From Amycolatopsis eburnea (lineage in GTDB: Bacteria > Actinomycetota > Actinomycetes > Mycobacteriales > Pseudonocardiaceae), in the NCBI RefSeq assembly GCF_003937945.1, contig NZ_RSEC01000061.1, positions 1 to 64,000 on the forward strand: 64,000 bases of DNA. Reading direction: 5' to 3'. How positions within the stretch are numbered: position 1 is the stretch's first letter; every line of letters begins with the position of its first letter. Positions 1 through 8,004 of the stretch are shown one piece after another. The notes under the pieces are model-generated. The model searched no databases and was not told where the DNA came from. It saw only the letters and a list, made by a program, of their open reading frames with translations. The translations under genes were made by a program, and so were the position numbers.

Positions 1-72
1 CGCTACATCGCCCGGGAGCTCTACCGGATCATCACCGCAAACGGCCTCGAACTCACCCCTCGACATCCATAG
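1..72 (+). CDS. C-terminal end of a transposase-like protein (partial, left edge)
   Basis: Frame 1 is open from the first base to a TAG at 70-72 and encodes 23 residues beginning RYIARELYRII. As I recall, a basic motif of the type (LK)RYIAREiY lies near the C-terminus of many IS110-family transposases, so this may be the end of such an element or of a remnant. The rest of the gene lies outside the window. The repeats just downstream (106-289) fit an insertion-prone spot. The family call is an inference from a very short stretch. Confidence 0.4.
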   Translation, partial: RYIARELYRIITANGLELTPRHP

Positions 73-78
73 GAGCAT

Positions 79-104
79 CCCTTTCATGACATCCCCGCCG
101 CGGC
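79..104. repeat. Partial copy of interspersed repeat family B
   Basis: The segment CCCTTTCATGACATCCCC and the CG-rich bases after it match the middle of the repeat at 231-289 with one substitution (CATGAC for CACGAC). It is a truncated third copy of family B, directly after the transposase-like fragment. Confidence 0.45.
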
Positions 105-105
105 C

Positions 106-225
106 CCGGGCGGCCCTGCGGTGTCTTGAATGAGTCATTCAGGACCTCCGAAGACCTGAATGAGTCATTCAAGACGTCGGCGAAGCCGCCGCCGGGCAAA
201 CCGCCGCCACTTTGCCGGGACCCTG
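106..225. repeat. Interspersed repeat family A, copy 1 (120 bp)
   Basis: This 120-bp unit recurs at 60123-60242 in the same orientation with about two or three mismatches. It contains two near-palindromes TGAATGAGTCATTCA (126-140 and 156-170), placed so that the flanks GTCTTGAATG and CATTCAAGAC form a larger inverted repeat. A second part, GCCGCCGCCGGGCAAACCGC followed by TTTGCCGGGACCC, can pair GGGCAAA with TTTGCC. Open frames run through it, but the reading is that of a repeat and nothing suggests a conserved protein. It lies just upstream of a family B copy. Confidence 0.85.
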
Positions 226-230
226 TCCCC

Positions 231-289
231 AGACGACATGAACGACCCTTTCACGACATCCCCCGCGGCGCCGGGCAGACCACGCGGCC
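231..289. repeat. Interspersed repeat family B, copy 1 (59 bp)
   Basis: The unit runs from AGACGACATGAACGACCC to CAGACCACGCGGCC. A near-identical 57-bp copy lies at 7896-7952, where it is part of the FAD monooxygenase reading frame. Here it is in the 5' region of the ArsR gene and probably not translated, because the regulator's conserved part starts at 321. Confidence 0.8.
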
Positions 290-320
290 AGGCGAGCTTG
301 ACGCATACCCATATCGGCAT

Positions 321-668
321 ATGATGACTCCCGTGGCCCGAGCAGCGACGACAACCGACACCTTCAACGCGGTCGCCGAACCCCGGCGGCGGCAGATCCT
401 CGACGTCCTCCGCGACGGCGAGCGTTCCGTCGGCGACCTCGTCGACCTGCTCGGTCTCGCCCAGCCGCAGGTCTCCAAGCACCTGCGGGTGCTGCGCGAG
501 GTCGGCGCGGTCGACGTGCGCGGCGATGGCCGCCAGCGGCTGTACCGGCTCAACGGGCCCGCGCTCAAGCCGATCCACGACTGGGTGCGGCAGTACGAGC
601 GGACGTGGGCCGGGCGGTTCGACCTGATGGATGACGTCCTCGAGGAACTCAAGGAACAGGAGCACTGA
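321..668 (+). CDS. ArsR-family winged-helix transcriptional regulator
   Basis: A 115-residue protein of the ArsR/SmtB fold. The conserved part starts about residue 14 with FNAVAEPRRRQIL, then GERSVGDLVDLL, and the recognition helix AQPQVSKHLRVLREVG, followed by the wing DGRQRLYRLN. No CxC metal-binding motif is present, as in the subgroup that pairs with SRPBCC proteins and usually senses no metal. The ATG at 321 was chosen because the longer frame to 126 would translate two interspersed repeats. The SRPBCC gene starts one base after the stop, so the two form an operon, a very common actinomycete pairing in which the regulator usually controls the pair. Confidence 0.9.
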   Translation: MMTPVARAATTTDTFNAVAEPRRRQILDVLRDGERSVGDLVDLLGLAQPQVSKHLRVLREVGAVDVRGDGRQRLYRLNGPALKPIHDWVRQYERTWAGRFDLMDDVLEELKEQEH

Positions 669-669
669 C

Positions 670-1149
670 GTGGAGATCACCACCCCCGCCGACGACCAGA
701 TCCTCATCACGCGCGAGTTCGACGCGCCGAAGCACCTCGTCTACCGCGTCTGGACCACGCCCGAGCTGGTGGGCCGCTGGTGGAGCGGCCACCGCGGGAC
801 CACCACCGAAGTCGAGCTGGACCTGCGCCCCGGCGGCCGCTGGCGGTACGTGCTGAAGACGGGCGACGGTACCGAAGTCGGGTTCCACGGCGAGTACCGC
901 GAAGTCGTCCCCGGCGAGCGGCTCGTCTACACCGAGGTGTTCGAAATGCCCGGCGTGCCCCTCGACTCGGTGGACGGGCCGCTCAACACCGTCACCTTCA
1001 CCGCGCTCGACGGCGACCGCACCCTGCTGCGGCTGCTCACCGAGACCGGGAGCAAGGAGCTGCGCGACACCATCCTGCAGTCCGGCATGGAGGTCGGTGC
1101 CCGGGAGCAGATGGTGATCATCCAGGAGCTGGCGGACTCCCTGCGTTAG
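670..1149 (+). CDS. SRPBCC (AHSA1-type) ligand-binding protein
   Basis: A 159-residue protein starting at GTG 670, one base after the ArsR stop. It has the typical AHSA1/START-like order: REFDAPKHLVYRVWTTPELVGRWW near the N-terminus, DLRPGGRWRYVL and a G-Y-R-E-V-V-P-GERLVYT strand, and a C-terminal helix with SGMEVGAREQM. Such proteins bind small hydrophobic ligands in a helix-grip pocket. No enzyme activity can be read from the sequence. It is probably functionally linked to the upstream ArsR regulator. Its last 32 bases overlap the 3' end of the convergent WYL regulator gene. Confidence 0.88.
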   Translation: MEITTPADDQILITREFDAPKHLVYRVWTTPELVGRWWSGHRGTTTEVELDLRPGGRWRYVLKTGDGTEVGFHGEYREVVPGERLVYTEVFEMPGVPLDSVDGPLNTVTFTALDGDRTLLRLLTETGSKELRDTILQSGMEVGAREQMVIIQELADSLR

Positions 1150-2086
1150 CGGCGCGGAGGAACCTCTCGCCCGTCTTCGCCAGCTCCGCGGCCAGCTCCG
1201 GCGCGTCGAGCACCTCGAAGTCCACTTCGAGCAGCCCGAGGTACAGCCCGAGCATCGCCGCGTTGTCCGAGCCGACCTCCGCGACGCAGCGGTCCGGCCC
1301 TTCCGGCGTCACCTCGACCGCGATCGGCAGCCGGGCGCGGACGTGGTCCACCGGGGCGTGCAGCCGGACCCGGGCGTGGAAGCGCCAGGTCGCCGCGCCC
1401 GCGCTGCGCTGGACGAACCGCGCCACGTCGCCCTCGGGCGGCTCGCGCGGGGTGAAGCGCGGGCCGTTCGGCACCTTCGGCGTCAGGCGGTCGACGCGGA
1501 ACGTGCGCCAGTCGTCCCGCGCGGTGTCCCACGCGACGAGGTACCAGCGCCGTCCCCAGCTGACCAGCCGGTGCGGCTCGACCTCGCGGCGGCTCGCCTC
1601 GCGCTGGTGGCTCAGGTAGTCGAAGCGCAGCCGCTCGCTCGCCCGGATGGCCGCCGCGATCGCGGTCAGCACCCGGGCGTCGACGGCCGGGCCGGCGCCG
1701 GGCACCGACACCGTTGCGGCCTCCAGGGCCTGGACCCGGTGCCGCAGCCGCGACGGCAGGACCTGCTCCAGCTTCGCCAGCGCGCGCACCGACGTCTCGG
1801 CGATGTCGGACACGCCGGTCGCCGTGCGGAGGCCGACCGCGACGGCGACCGCTTCGTCGTCGTCGAGCAGCAACGGCGGCAGCTGCGCGCCGGCGCCGAG
1901 CCGGTAGCCGCCCTGGACGCCGGGGGCGGCTTCGACCGGGTACCCGAGTTCGCGCAGCTTGCCGACGTCGGTGCGGACGGTGCGCGCGCTGACGCCGAGC
2001 CGCTCGGCCAGGTCGGCGCCGGTCCAGTCGCGCCGGGTCTCGAGCAGCGACAGGAGCCGGAGCAGGCGGGCGGAAGTCTGCAACAT
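1118..2086 (-). CDS. YafY-type transcriptional regulator with HTH and WYL domains
   Basis: A 322-residue protein. The N-terminal DeoR/HTH_11-like winged helix (ADLAERLGVSARTVRTDVGK, about residues 24-45) is followed by a linker and a WYL ligand-sensing domain containing WGRRWYLVAWD and FRVDRL. A C-terminal WCX-like region ends the protein. ATG 2086 is preferred to 2128 because the conserved sequence begins MLQTSARLLRLLSLLE. The gene is divergent from the epoxide hydrolase at 2149, with only 62 bp between them and a small dyad inside, so control of that hydrolase and of itself is likely (inference). Proteins of this class bind nucleotides or other small ligands, but the effector here cannot be told. 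Confidence 0.9.
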   Translation of the reverse strand: MLQTSARLLRLLSLLETRRDWTGADLAERLGVSARTVRTDVGKLRELGYPVEAAPGVQGGYRLGAGAQLPPLLLDDDEAVAVAVGLRTATGVSDIAETSVRALAKLEQVLPSRLRHRVQALEAATVSVPGAGPAVDARVLTAIAAAIRASERLRFDYLSHQREASRREVEPHRLVSWGRRWYLVAWDTARDDWRTFRVDRLTPKVPNGPRFTPREPPEGDVARFVQRSAGAATWRFHARVRLHAPVDHVRARLPIAVEVTPEGPDRCVAEVGSDNAAMLGLYLGLLEVDFEVLDAPELAAELAKTGERFLRAANAGSPPAPG

Positions 2087-2107
2087 TTTCCGAGTCTCGC
2101 ATGAATC

Positions 2108-2126
2108 GCGGAATGAAGTCTTCCGC
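2108..2126. promoter_or_regulatory. Candidate operator between WYL regulator and epoxide hydrolase
   Basis: GCGGAA and TTCCGC form a perfect 6-bp inverted repeat with a 7-nt spacer in the middle of the divergent intergenic region. Its position suits a binding site for the WYL regulator. This is inferred from position and symmetry only. Confidence 0.4.
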
Positions 2127-2135
2127 AATGGCTCA

Positions 2136-2141
2136 TAGCGT
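2136..2141 (+). promoter_or_regulatory. -10 element TAGCGT of a leaderless transcript
   Basis: TAGCGT ends 7 nt before ATG 2149 and no ribosome-binding site is visible. A transcript from this -10 would start at or next to the start codon, the arrangement known for actinobacterial leaderless mRNAs. Confidence 0.5.
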
Positions 2142-2148
2142 GCTTCCC

Positions 2149-3273
2149 ATGACGAACGAAATCCGCCCCTTCCGCATCGACGTCCCGCAGGCCGAGCTGG
2201 ACGATCTGCACCGCCGCCTGGCCACCGCCCGGTTCGCCGACCCCGTGCCCGGCGACGAGCCGGACTGGTCCCGCGGCATGCCCACCGAGGCCGTCCGCGA
2301 CCTGGCCGGGTACTGGCGCGACGGCTTCGACTGGCGGGCGCAGGAAGCGGCCATCAACGCGTTCCCGCAGTTCACGACCGAGATCGACGGGCAGGTCATC
2401 CACTTCCTGCACGTCCGCTCGCCGCGGGCCGACGCGGTGCCGCTGCTGCTCACCCACGGCTACCCGAGCTCGTTCACCGAGTTCCTCGACGTCATCGGCC
2501 CGCTCACCGAAGACGGGCCGGACGCCTTCCACGTCGTCGTCCCGTCCGTGCCCGGCTTCGGGTTCTCGACGCCGCTGAGCGGCCCCGGCTGGGAGCTCGC
2601 CCAGACGACGGACGCGTTCGCGGAGCTGATGACGCGCCTGGGCTACGACCGCTTCGCCGCGCAGGGCGGCGACATCGGCGCCGGCGTCACCGGGCGGCTG
2701 GCCGCGCTGTACCCGGAGCGCGTGATCGGCACGCACGTCACCAGCGACCGCGGGACGATCGCGCTGGCGGGGGAGCAGCTTCCCCTGCCGGAGAACCTGT
2801 CGCCCGCGGAACAGTCCGAATTGGACGCCGCGCGCGAGGCGTGGCAGGCCGGGCGCGGCTACCTCGACCTCCAGTCCCACAAGCCCGAGACGATCGCGGC
2901 CGCGCTCACCGACTCCCCGGTCGGCCAGCTGGCCTGGATCGCGGAGAAGTTCCAGGCGTGGAGCGGCGACGGCGTCGACCGCGACCGCCTGCTGACGAAC
3001 GTGAGCCTCTACTGGTTCACCCGCAGCGGCGCGTCCGCGGCCCGGTTCCTGTACGAGGCCGCGCATTCCGGGCACGGCTGGCTGGCGCCGTCGGACGTCC
3101 CGGCGGGCTGGGCGGTGTTCAACTCCTCGCCGGTGGTCCGCCGGATCATGGACCCGGAGGAGAAGATCGCGCACTGGTCGGAGTTCGCCTCGGGCGGCCA
3201 CTTCGCCGCGCTGGAGGAGCCGGAGCTGCTCGTGGCCGACATCCGCGCGTTCTTCCGCGGCCTGCGCCCGTGA
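2149..3273 (+). CDS. Epoxide hydrolase family alpha/beta-hydrolase
   Basis: A 374-residue protein with the epoxide hydrolase N-terminal region (IRPFRIDVPQAELDDLHRRL, about 5-24) before an alpha/beta-hydrolase core. Visible motifs are the oxyanion-hole segment LLTHGYPSSFTEF, the nucleophile elbow QGGDIGAG where Asp takes the place of the usual Ser, and the C-terminal catalytic His in SGGHFAALEEPE. Length and order fit microsomal-type bacterial epoxide hydrolases, which open epoxides to diols through an aspartyl ester. It has no signal peptide, so it is probably cytoplasmic. ATG 2149 is chosen over upstream in-frame starts because the family sequence begins there and a -10 box sits 7 nt away. 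The substrate is unknown. Confidence 0.92.
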   Translation: MTNEIRPFRIDVPQAELDDLHRRLATARFADPVPGDEPDWSRGMPTEAVRDLAGYWRDGFDWRAQEAAINAFPQFTTEIDGQVIHFLHVRSPRADAVPLLLTHGYPSSFTEFLDVIGPLTEDGPDAFHVVVPSVPGFGFSTPLSGPGWELAQTTDAFAELMTRLGYDRFAAQGGDIGAGVTGRLAALYPERVIGTHVTSDRGTIALAGEQLPLPENLSPAEQSELDAAREAWQAGRGYLDLQSHKPETIAAALTDSPVGQLAWIAEKFQAWSGDGVDRDRLLTNVSLYWFTRSGASAARFLYEAAHSGHGWLAPSDVPAGWAVFNSSPVVRRIMDPEEKIAHWSEFASGGHFAALEEPELLVADIRAFFRGLRP

Positions 3274-3347
3274 ACCGGGTCGTGAGTGACAAGTAGGGTT
3301 CTGGCGAACGTTCTTTTGCCGACCTGCGTTGTCGCCGGGTGCTGGAA

Positions 3348-3452
3348 CGGCCAACTCACCGCCCGCAGCGGCCAACTCACGCACCGGAACGGCCAACTCG
3401 CCGGCAAGGCGGGTGAGTTGGCCGTTCCGGTTGATGAGTTGGCCGCTGCGGG
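3348..3452. repeat. Repeat family C: long imperfect hairpin built from CGGCCAACTC units
   Basis: Three forward copies of CGGCCAACTC are followed by two reverse copies GAGTTGGCCG. The arms 3362-3402 and 3408-3452 are about 41-45 bp each, nearly complementary, and separated by about 5 nt. Transcribed from either strand it would form a very stable stem. It lies in the 398-bp gene-free gap 3274-3671, between the stop of the epoxide hydrolase and the SARP gene, and could end transcription of the former. Confidence 0.85.
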
Positions 3453-3513
3453 AGGCGTTGTGGCCGGTGGTGCTGTTGGGACTCAAGGGGGGGCCGGTGT
3501 GCCGGGTATGGAT

Positions 3514-3566
3514 GCACCCAATGTGGCGTTCGGTGCGTCTGACGCACCGAACGCCACATTGGGTGC
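3514..3566. repeat. Repeat family D: perfect 26-bp palindrome with CAATGTGGCGTT core
   Basis: GCACCCAATGTGGCGTTC begins a 26-bp arm (3514-3539) that is exactly complementary to 3541-3566, with a single T between them. A related element lies at 27314-27402. In the same gap, bases 3567-3671 hold no gene and probably the promoter of the SARP gene. Confidence 0.9.
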
Positions 3567-3671
3567 GTTCCCGGCCGCCGCCGACTCCCCGCGCCGTAGG
3601 TAGCCAAATGACCATTGGCCCTAACCCGACTCGCCACTCACGACCGGCGTGCGTAGGCCAGAATCGGCGGT

Positions 3672-6662
3672 GTGCAGTTCGCCATCCTCGGGCCGGTCGA
3701 AGCCCGCCGTCCCGATGGGACGCCCGTCGCGCTCGGCGGGCCGCAGCTGCGGGGGCTGCTGGCCCTGCTCGCGCTCGACGCCGGGCGGGTCGTCGGGGCC
3801 GATCGGCTGATCGACGGGCTGCACGGCGACCACCCGCCCGAGGGGGCCGCCGAGGCGCTGCAGTCCCAGGTCTCGCGCCTGCGCAAGCGGCTCAAGGACG
3901 GCGGCGCGCCCGACGGGCTCGTCGAGTTCACCTCCGCCGGGTACCGGCTGGCCGTCGACCCCCAGGACGTCGACCTCCACCGGTTCGAGCGGCTCACCGC
4001 GCGGGCGCGGGAAACCGCCGGGCCGGAAGCGAAACTCGCGCTCTTCACCGAAGCGCTCGCGCTCTGGCGGGGTCCCGCGCTCGACGGGCTCGCCGACCCG
4101 CCGCGCGCGGCCCGGCTGGCCGAGCTGCGGCTGGCCGCGATCGAGGACCGCGTCGACGCCGGGCTCGCCCTCGGGCAGCACGACCGGCTCGTCGCCGAAC
4201 TCCGGGAACTCGTCCGCGAACACCCGCTGCGCGAACGGCTCGCCGCCCGGCTCGTGCGCGCGTTGCACGGCAGCGGCCGGTCCGCCGAAGCGCTGTCGGT
4301 GTTCGCCGAAGTCCGCGAACGCCTCGCCGACGAGCTGGGCGCCGACCCGTCACCCGAACTCGCCGACGCGCACACCGCCGTCCTGCGCGGTGCGCCCGCG
4401 CGCCGGGTTCCCGTGCCGCTCACCGGGTTCGTCGCACGCGGCGAGCTCGACGGGCTGCGCGCGGCGCTCGCGTCGGCGCGGCTCGTCACGCTCACCGGGC
4501 CCGGCGGCGCGGGCAAGACGCGGCTCGCCGTCGAAGCCGCGACCCGCGAAGCCGGCGAAGTCTGCTTCGTCGAATTGGCGACGACGACCGAGGTCGCGCC
4601 CGCCGTCCTGGCCGCACTGGGGCTGCGGGAACAGGGCGTCTTGGCGCCGGGCGCGCCCGCGGACCCGGCCGACCGCCTGGCCGCCGGGCTCGCCGACCGG
4701 TCGCTGCTGCTCGTCCTCGACAACTGCGAGCACGTCGTCGCCGATGCCGCGCGGCTGGTGCGGCGGCTGCTCGCGGCCGTCCCGGGACTGCGCGTGCTCG
4801 CGACGAGCCGTGAAGCGCTGGGCTTGACCGGCGAGGTGCTGGTGGCGGTCGGCGCGCTGCCCGCGGCGGCCGCCGCCCGGCTGTTCACCGAACGGGCCGC
4901 CGCGGTCGCTCCCGGCGAAGCGCCCGACAGCGACGCCGTCACGCGGATCTGCGCCGCGCTCGACGGCCTGCCGCTGGCGATCGAGCTCGCCGCCGCCCGG
5001 CTGCGGACGTTGTCCGCCACCGACGTCGCCGCCCGGCTCGGCGACCGGTTCGGCCTGCTGTCGCGCGGCGAACGGACCGCCGAGCCGCGGCACCGGACCC
5101 TGCGCGGCGTCGTCGAGTGGAGCTGGGACCTCCTCGAGCCGGCCGAACAGCGGCTCGCCGGCCGGTTCGCGGTGTTCGCCGGCGGCGCGCGGCTCGACGC
5201 CGTCGAGCGGGTCTGCGCCGTCCCGGACGCCGAGGGCGTGCTCGCCGGCCTGGTCGAGAAGTCCTTCGTCGAGTTCGACGGCGGCCGGTACCGGATGCTG
5301 GAGACCATCCGCGCCTTCTGCGCCGAGCGGGGCGACGACGTCCGCGCCGCGCACGCCGAGTACTTCCTCGGATTCGCCCGCGCCGCCGGGCCCCGGCTGC
5401 GCGGTGCCGGCCAGCTGACGGCGCTGGCCGAGCTGACCGCCGAACACGCCGACCTGCACGCGGCCCTGCGCTGGAGCGCGGCGGCGGCCCCGGAACTCGC
5501 CCTGCGGCTCCTCGCTGCGCTGACCTGGTACTGGTGGCTGCGCGGCCTGCGCAGTGAGGCGACCCCGTTCGCGGACGCCGTGCTCGCCGCCGTCGGCCCC
5601 GAGCCGCCGCCGGGGCTGGCCGAGGAGTACGTCCTCTGCCTGATCCACGCGTCGGATACCGCCACCGGGATCGAACCGATCGTGCGGCGGCTCGACGGGC
5701 CGCTGCGGCACCCGTACCTCTTCCTGCTGTGGGCGTTTTCCCCGCGCCCCAAGGCGAAGGAGGGCGCCCGGCTCGCCGCGCTGATCGGCCCGGACCTGTG
5801 GTCCCGGGCGTTCGCGCGGATCGGCGACGGCCTCGGCGCGCAGTACGGCGGCCGGATCGCCGACGCCGAGGCGCACTTCGCCGCGGCACTGGCCGGGTTC
5901 CGCGAGCTGGGTGACCGCTGGGGCGCGGCGAGCGCGCTGGAGAAGCTCGCGGAGTTCGCCGACTGGCGCGGCGACCACGCCGGGTTCCGCGAGCTGATGG
6001 ACGAGTCCGTCCGGCTGGCGGGCGAACTCGGCGCCTTCGAAGACGCGGCCGAGCTGCTGTGCCGCCGCGCCGACGGCCTGCTGCGCGCGGGCGGCGTCGA
6101 GGCCGCGAAGGCCGATTACGAAGCCGCCGCCGAACAAGCGCGGGGTACGCCGTTGACCCTCGCCCGGGCGCGCGGCGGGCTCGGCGAAGTCGCGCGCCGC
6201 GCGGGTGACCTGGCCACGGCCCGGCGCTGGTACACCGCGGCGCTCGGCCTGGCCACCGGCCCGGTGACCGGCGGCGAGACGCGCATCCGGCTCCACACCG
6301 GCTTCGGCTGGACCGCGGCCGCCGGCGGCGACCTCGACGAAGCGACCGAGCTGCACCAGGAGGCGCTCGCCACCGCGCTCGAGCACGCGAACCTGCCCGG
6401 CGCGGCCCAGGCGATCGAAGGGCTGGCCGGGGTGCTCGCCGGACGCGACGAGGACGAGCGGGCCGCGTTCCTGCTCGGCGTCGCGGTCGGGCTGCGCGGG
6501 GCGCCGGTCGCCGGGGACGCCGACGTCGCCGCCGTGGCCGGCCGCGTCCGGGCGCGGATCGGCCCCGAGGCCTACGCTTCCGCGTTCGCCCGCGGCCGGG
6601 AAATGCCCCCTGAGCAGGCCATTCACGAGCTCGGTCAGCGGCGGTTCGCGCTCGGTTCGTGA
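3672..6662 (+). CDS. SARP/AfsR-type transcriptional regulator with BTAD and NTPase domains
   Basis: A 996-residue protein. Residues 1-95 are an OmpR-like winged-helix DNA-binding domain, about 96-240 the bacterial transcriptional activation domain (RLVAELRELVREHPLRERL), and about 250-560 an NB-ARC-like ATPase with Walker A GPGGAGKT (276-283) and Walker B LLLVLDNCEHV. The rest is a helical TPR-like region. Such proteins activate antibiotic or other specialised-metabolism genes in actinomycetes. GTG 3672 was chosen because MQFAILGPVE is the standard SARP beginning. A CAGAAT hexamer ends 7 nt upstream, suggesting a leaderless mRNA. The next gene, an FAD monooxygenase, follows after 31 bp and may be a target or co-transcribed. 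Confidence 0.93.
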   Translation: MQFAILGPVEARRPDGTPVALGGPQLRGLLALLALDAGRVVGADRLIDGLHGDHPPEGAAEALQSQVSRLRKRLKDGGAPDGLVEFTSAGYRLAVDPQDVDLHRFERLTARARETAGPEAKLALFTEALALWRGPALDGLADPPRAARLAELRLAAIEDRVDAGLALGQHDRLVAELRELVREHPLRERLAARLVRALHGSGRSAEALSVFAEVRERLADELGADPSPELADAHTAVLRGAPARRVPVPLTGFVARGELDGLRAALASARLVTLTGPGGAGKTRLAVEAATREAGEVCFVELATTTEVAPAVLAALGLREQGVLAPGAPADPADRLAAGLADRSLLLVLDNCEHVVADAARLVRRLLAAVPGLRVLATSREALGLTGEVLVAVGALPAAAAARLFTERAAAVAPGEAPDSDAVTRICAALDGLPLAIELAAARLRTLSATDVAARLGDRFGLLSRGERTAEPRHRTLRGVVEWSWDLLEPAEQRLAGRFAVFAGGARLDAVERVCAVPDAEGVLAGLVEKSFVEFDGGRYRMLETIRAFCAERGDDVRAAHAEYFLGFARAAGPRLRGAGQLTALAELTAEHADLHAALRWSAAAAPELALRLLAALTWYWWLRGLRSEATPFADAVLAAVGPEPPPGLAEEYVLCLIHASDTATGIEPIVRRLDGPLRHPYLFLLWAFSPRPKAKEGARLAALIGPDLWSRAFARIGDGLGAQYGGRIADAEAHFAAALAGFRELGDRWGAASALEKLAEFADWRGDHAGFRELMDESVRLAGELGAFEDAAELLCRRADGLLRAGGVEAAKADYEAAAEQARGTPLTLARARGGLGEVARRAGDLATARRWYTAALGLATGPVTGGETRIRLHTGFGWTAAAGGDLDEATELHQEALATALEHANLPGAAQAIEGLAGVLAGRDEDERAAFLLGVAVGLRGAPVAGDADVAAVAGRVRARIGPEAYASAFARGREMPPEQAIHELGQRRFALGS

Positions 6663-6693
6663 ACGGTGAGCGGCCGCGCCCAAGCTGCGTGGC

Positions 6694-8004
6694 ATGACGA
6701 AGCACATCCTGATCTCCGGCGCCAGCGTCGCCGGCCCCGCCCTCGCCTTCTGGCTGCACCGCCACGGCTTCCGCGCCACCGTCGTCGAGCGGGCCCCGAG
6801 CCTGCGCGAAGGCGGCTACAAGGTCGACATCCGCGGCGTCGCCGTCGACGTCGTCCGCCGGATGGGGCTGCTGGAGCGGGTGCACGCGGCGAGCACCGAC
6901 ATGCGGGGCGCGGCGTTCGTGGACAAGCGCGGCAAGCAGGTCGCGACCCTCGACGCCGACACGTTCGGCTTCCGCCACGGCGACGACACCGAAATCCTCC
7001 GCGGCGACCTCGCGAAGATCCTCTACGACGCCACCCGCGAGCACACCGAGTACGTCTTCGGCGACTGGATCACCGGCCTCGACCAGGGCCCCGGCGGCGT
7101 CGAGGTGACGTTCGCCCACGGCGCGCCACGCCGGTTCGACCTGGTCGTCGGCGCCGACGGCCTGCACTCGGGCGTCCGCGCGCTCGCGTTCGGCCCGGAG
7201 GAGGACTTCCTGCGCCGGTTCGACGCCTACATCTCGATTTCGACGGTGCCCAACACGTTCGAGCTCGACCGCTGGGAACTGCTGCACTCGGCGGCGCCGG
7301 GCAAGATGGTCAACGTCTACAGCACCGCCCGCGCCGAGGACGCCAAGGCCGCGTTCTGGTTCAGCGCCCCGCCGCTGACCTACGACCGGCGGGACGTCGA
7401 GAGCCAGAAGGACCTGGTGGCCGGCCAGTTCGCGGGCCTGGGCTGGGAGGTTTCGGCGCTGCTGGACGCGATGCGCGAAGCGGGCGACTTCTACTTCGAC
7501 CCGGTGTGCCAGATCGTCATGGACCACCTGTCGACCGGCCGGGTGACCCTGCTCGGCGACGCGGGCTACTGCGCGTCCCCGGCGTCGGGCCAGGGCACGA
7601 GCCTGGCACTGGCGGGCGCGTACGTGCTGGCGGGCGAACTGGCGGCTTCGACCGACTTCGCCGTCGCGCTTTCCCGCTATGAGGCGGAAATGCGGCCGTT
7701 CATCGAGAAGAACCAGGCACTGGCGAAGACGGCGTTGCGCGGGATCATCCCGCAGTCGCGGGCGTTCGCGTGGTTCAACACCCGGATGATCAAGCTGATG
7801 CCGTACCTGCCGGGCCGCAACCGCGTCCTGGAGCAGATGGCCCGCCCGATCCGCGAGGCGGCGAACGCGTTGGTGCTGAAGGAGTTCACCTCGCCAGACG
7901 ACATGAACGACCCTTTCACGACATCCCGCGACGCCGGGCAGACCACGCGGCCGGCCCGCGGCACCACCCGGACAAGCTGCACAAGTCCTAAAGCGCGGCC
8001 TTGA
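6694..8004 (+). CDS. FAD-dependent monooxygenase with repeat-derived C-terminal extension
   Basis: A 436-residue PHBH-type flavoprotein monooxygenase. It shows the N-terminal FAD-binding motif ILISGASVAGPALAF, the DG motif VVGADGLHSGVR and the GD motif LLGDAGYCASPASGQGTS. Enzymes of this kind hydroxylate aromatic or polyketide substrates with NAD(P)H and O2; the substrate here is unknown. The normal C-terminal helix ends about LVLKEF (7888). The frame then reads through a copy of repeat family B (7896-7952) and stops at 8004, adding about 38 residues (DDMNDPFTTSRDAG and on) that look unrelated to the family. The 3' end overlaps the convergent HIT gene by 17 bp. It probably forms a unit with the SARP gene upstream. 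Confidence 0.9.
   Translation: MTKHILISGASVAGPALAFWLHRHGFRATVVERAPSLREGGYKVDIRGVAVDVVRRMGLLERVHAASTDMRGAAFVDKRGKQVATLDADTFGFRHGDDTEILRGDLAKILYDATREHTEYVFGDWITGLDQGPGGVEVTFAHGAPRRFDLVVGADGLHSGVRALAFGPEEDFLRRFDAYISISTVPNTFELDRWELLHSAAPGKMVNVYSTARAEDAKAAFWFSAPPLTYDRRDVESQKDLVAGQFAGLGWEVSALLDAMREAGDFYFDPVCQIVMDHLSTGRVTLLGDAGYCASPASGQGTSLALAGAYVLAGELAASTDFAVALSRYEAEMRPFIEKNQALAKTALRGIIPQSRAFAWFNTRMIKLMPYLPGRNRVLEQMARPIREAANALVLKEFTSPDDMNDPFTTSRDAGQTTRPARGTTRTSCTSPKARP
7896..7952. repeat. Interspersed repeat family B, copy 2, inside the monooxygenase frame
   Basis: This 57-bp copy matches 231-289 with a 2-bp length difference and a few substitutions. It lies at the very end of the monooxygenase gene and is translated in frame. 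Confidence 0.85.

Noticed and set aside
126-320. N-terminal extension of the ArsR protein, beginning MNESFRTSEDLNESF.
   Set aside because: It is a translation of repeat families A and B, and a copy with the same reading lies at 60143 without a regulator. The conserved protein starts at 321.
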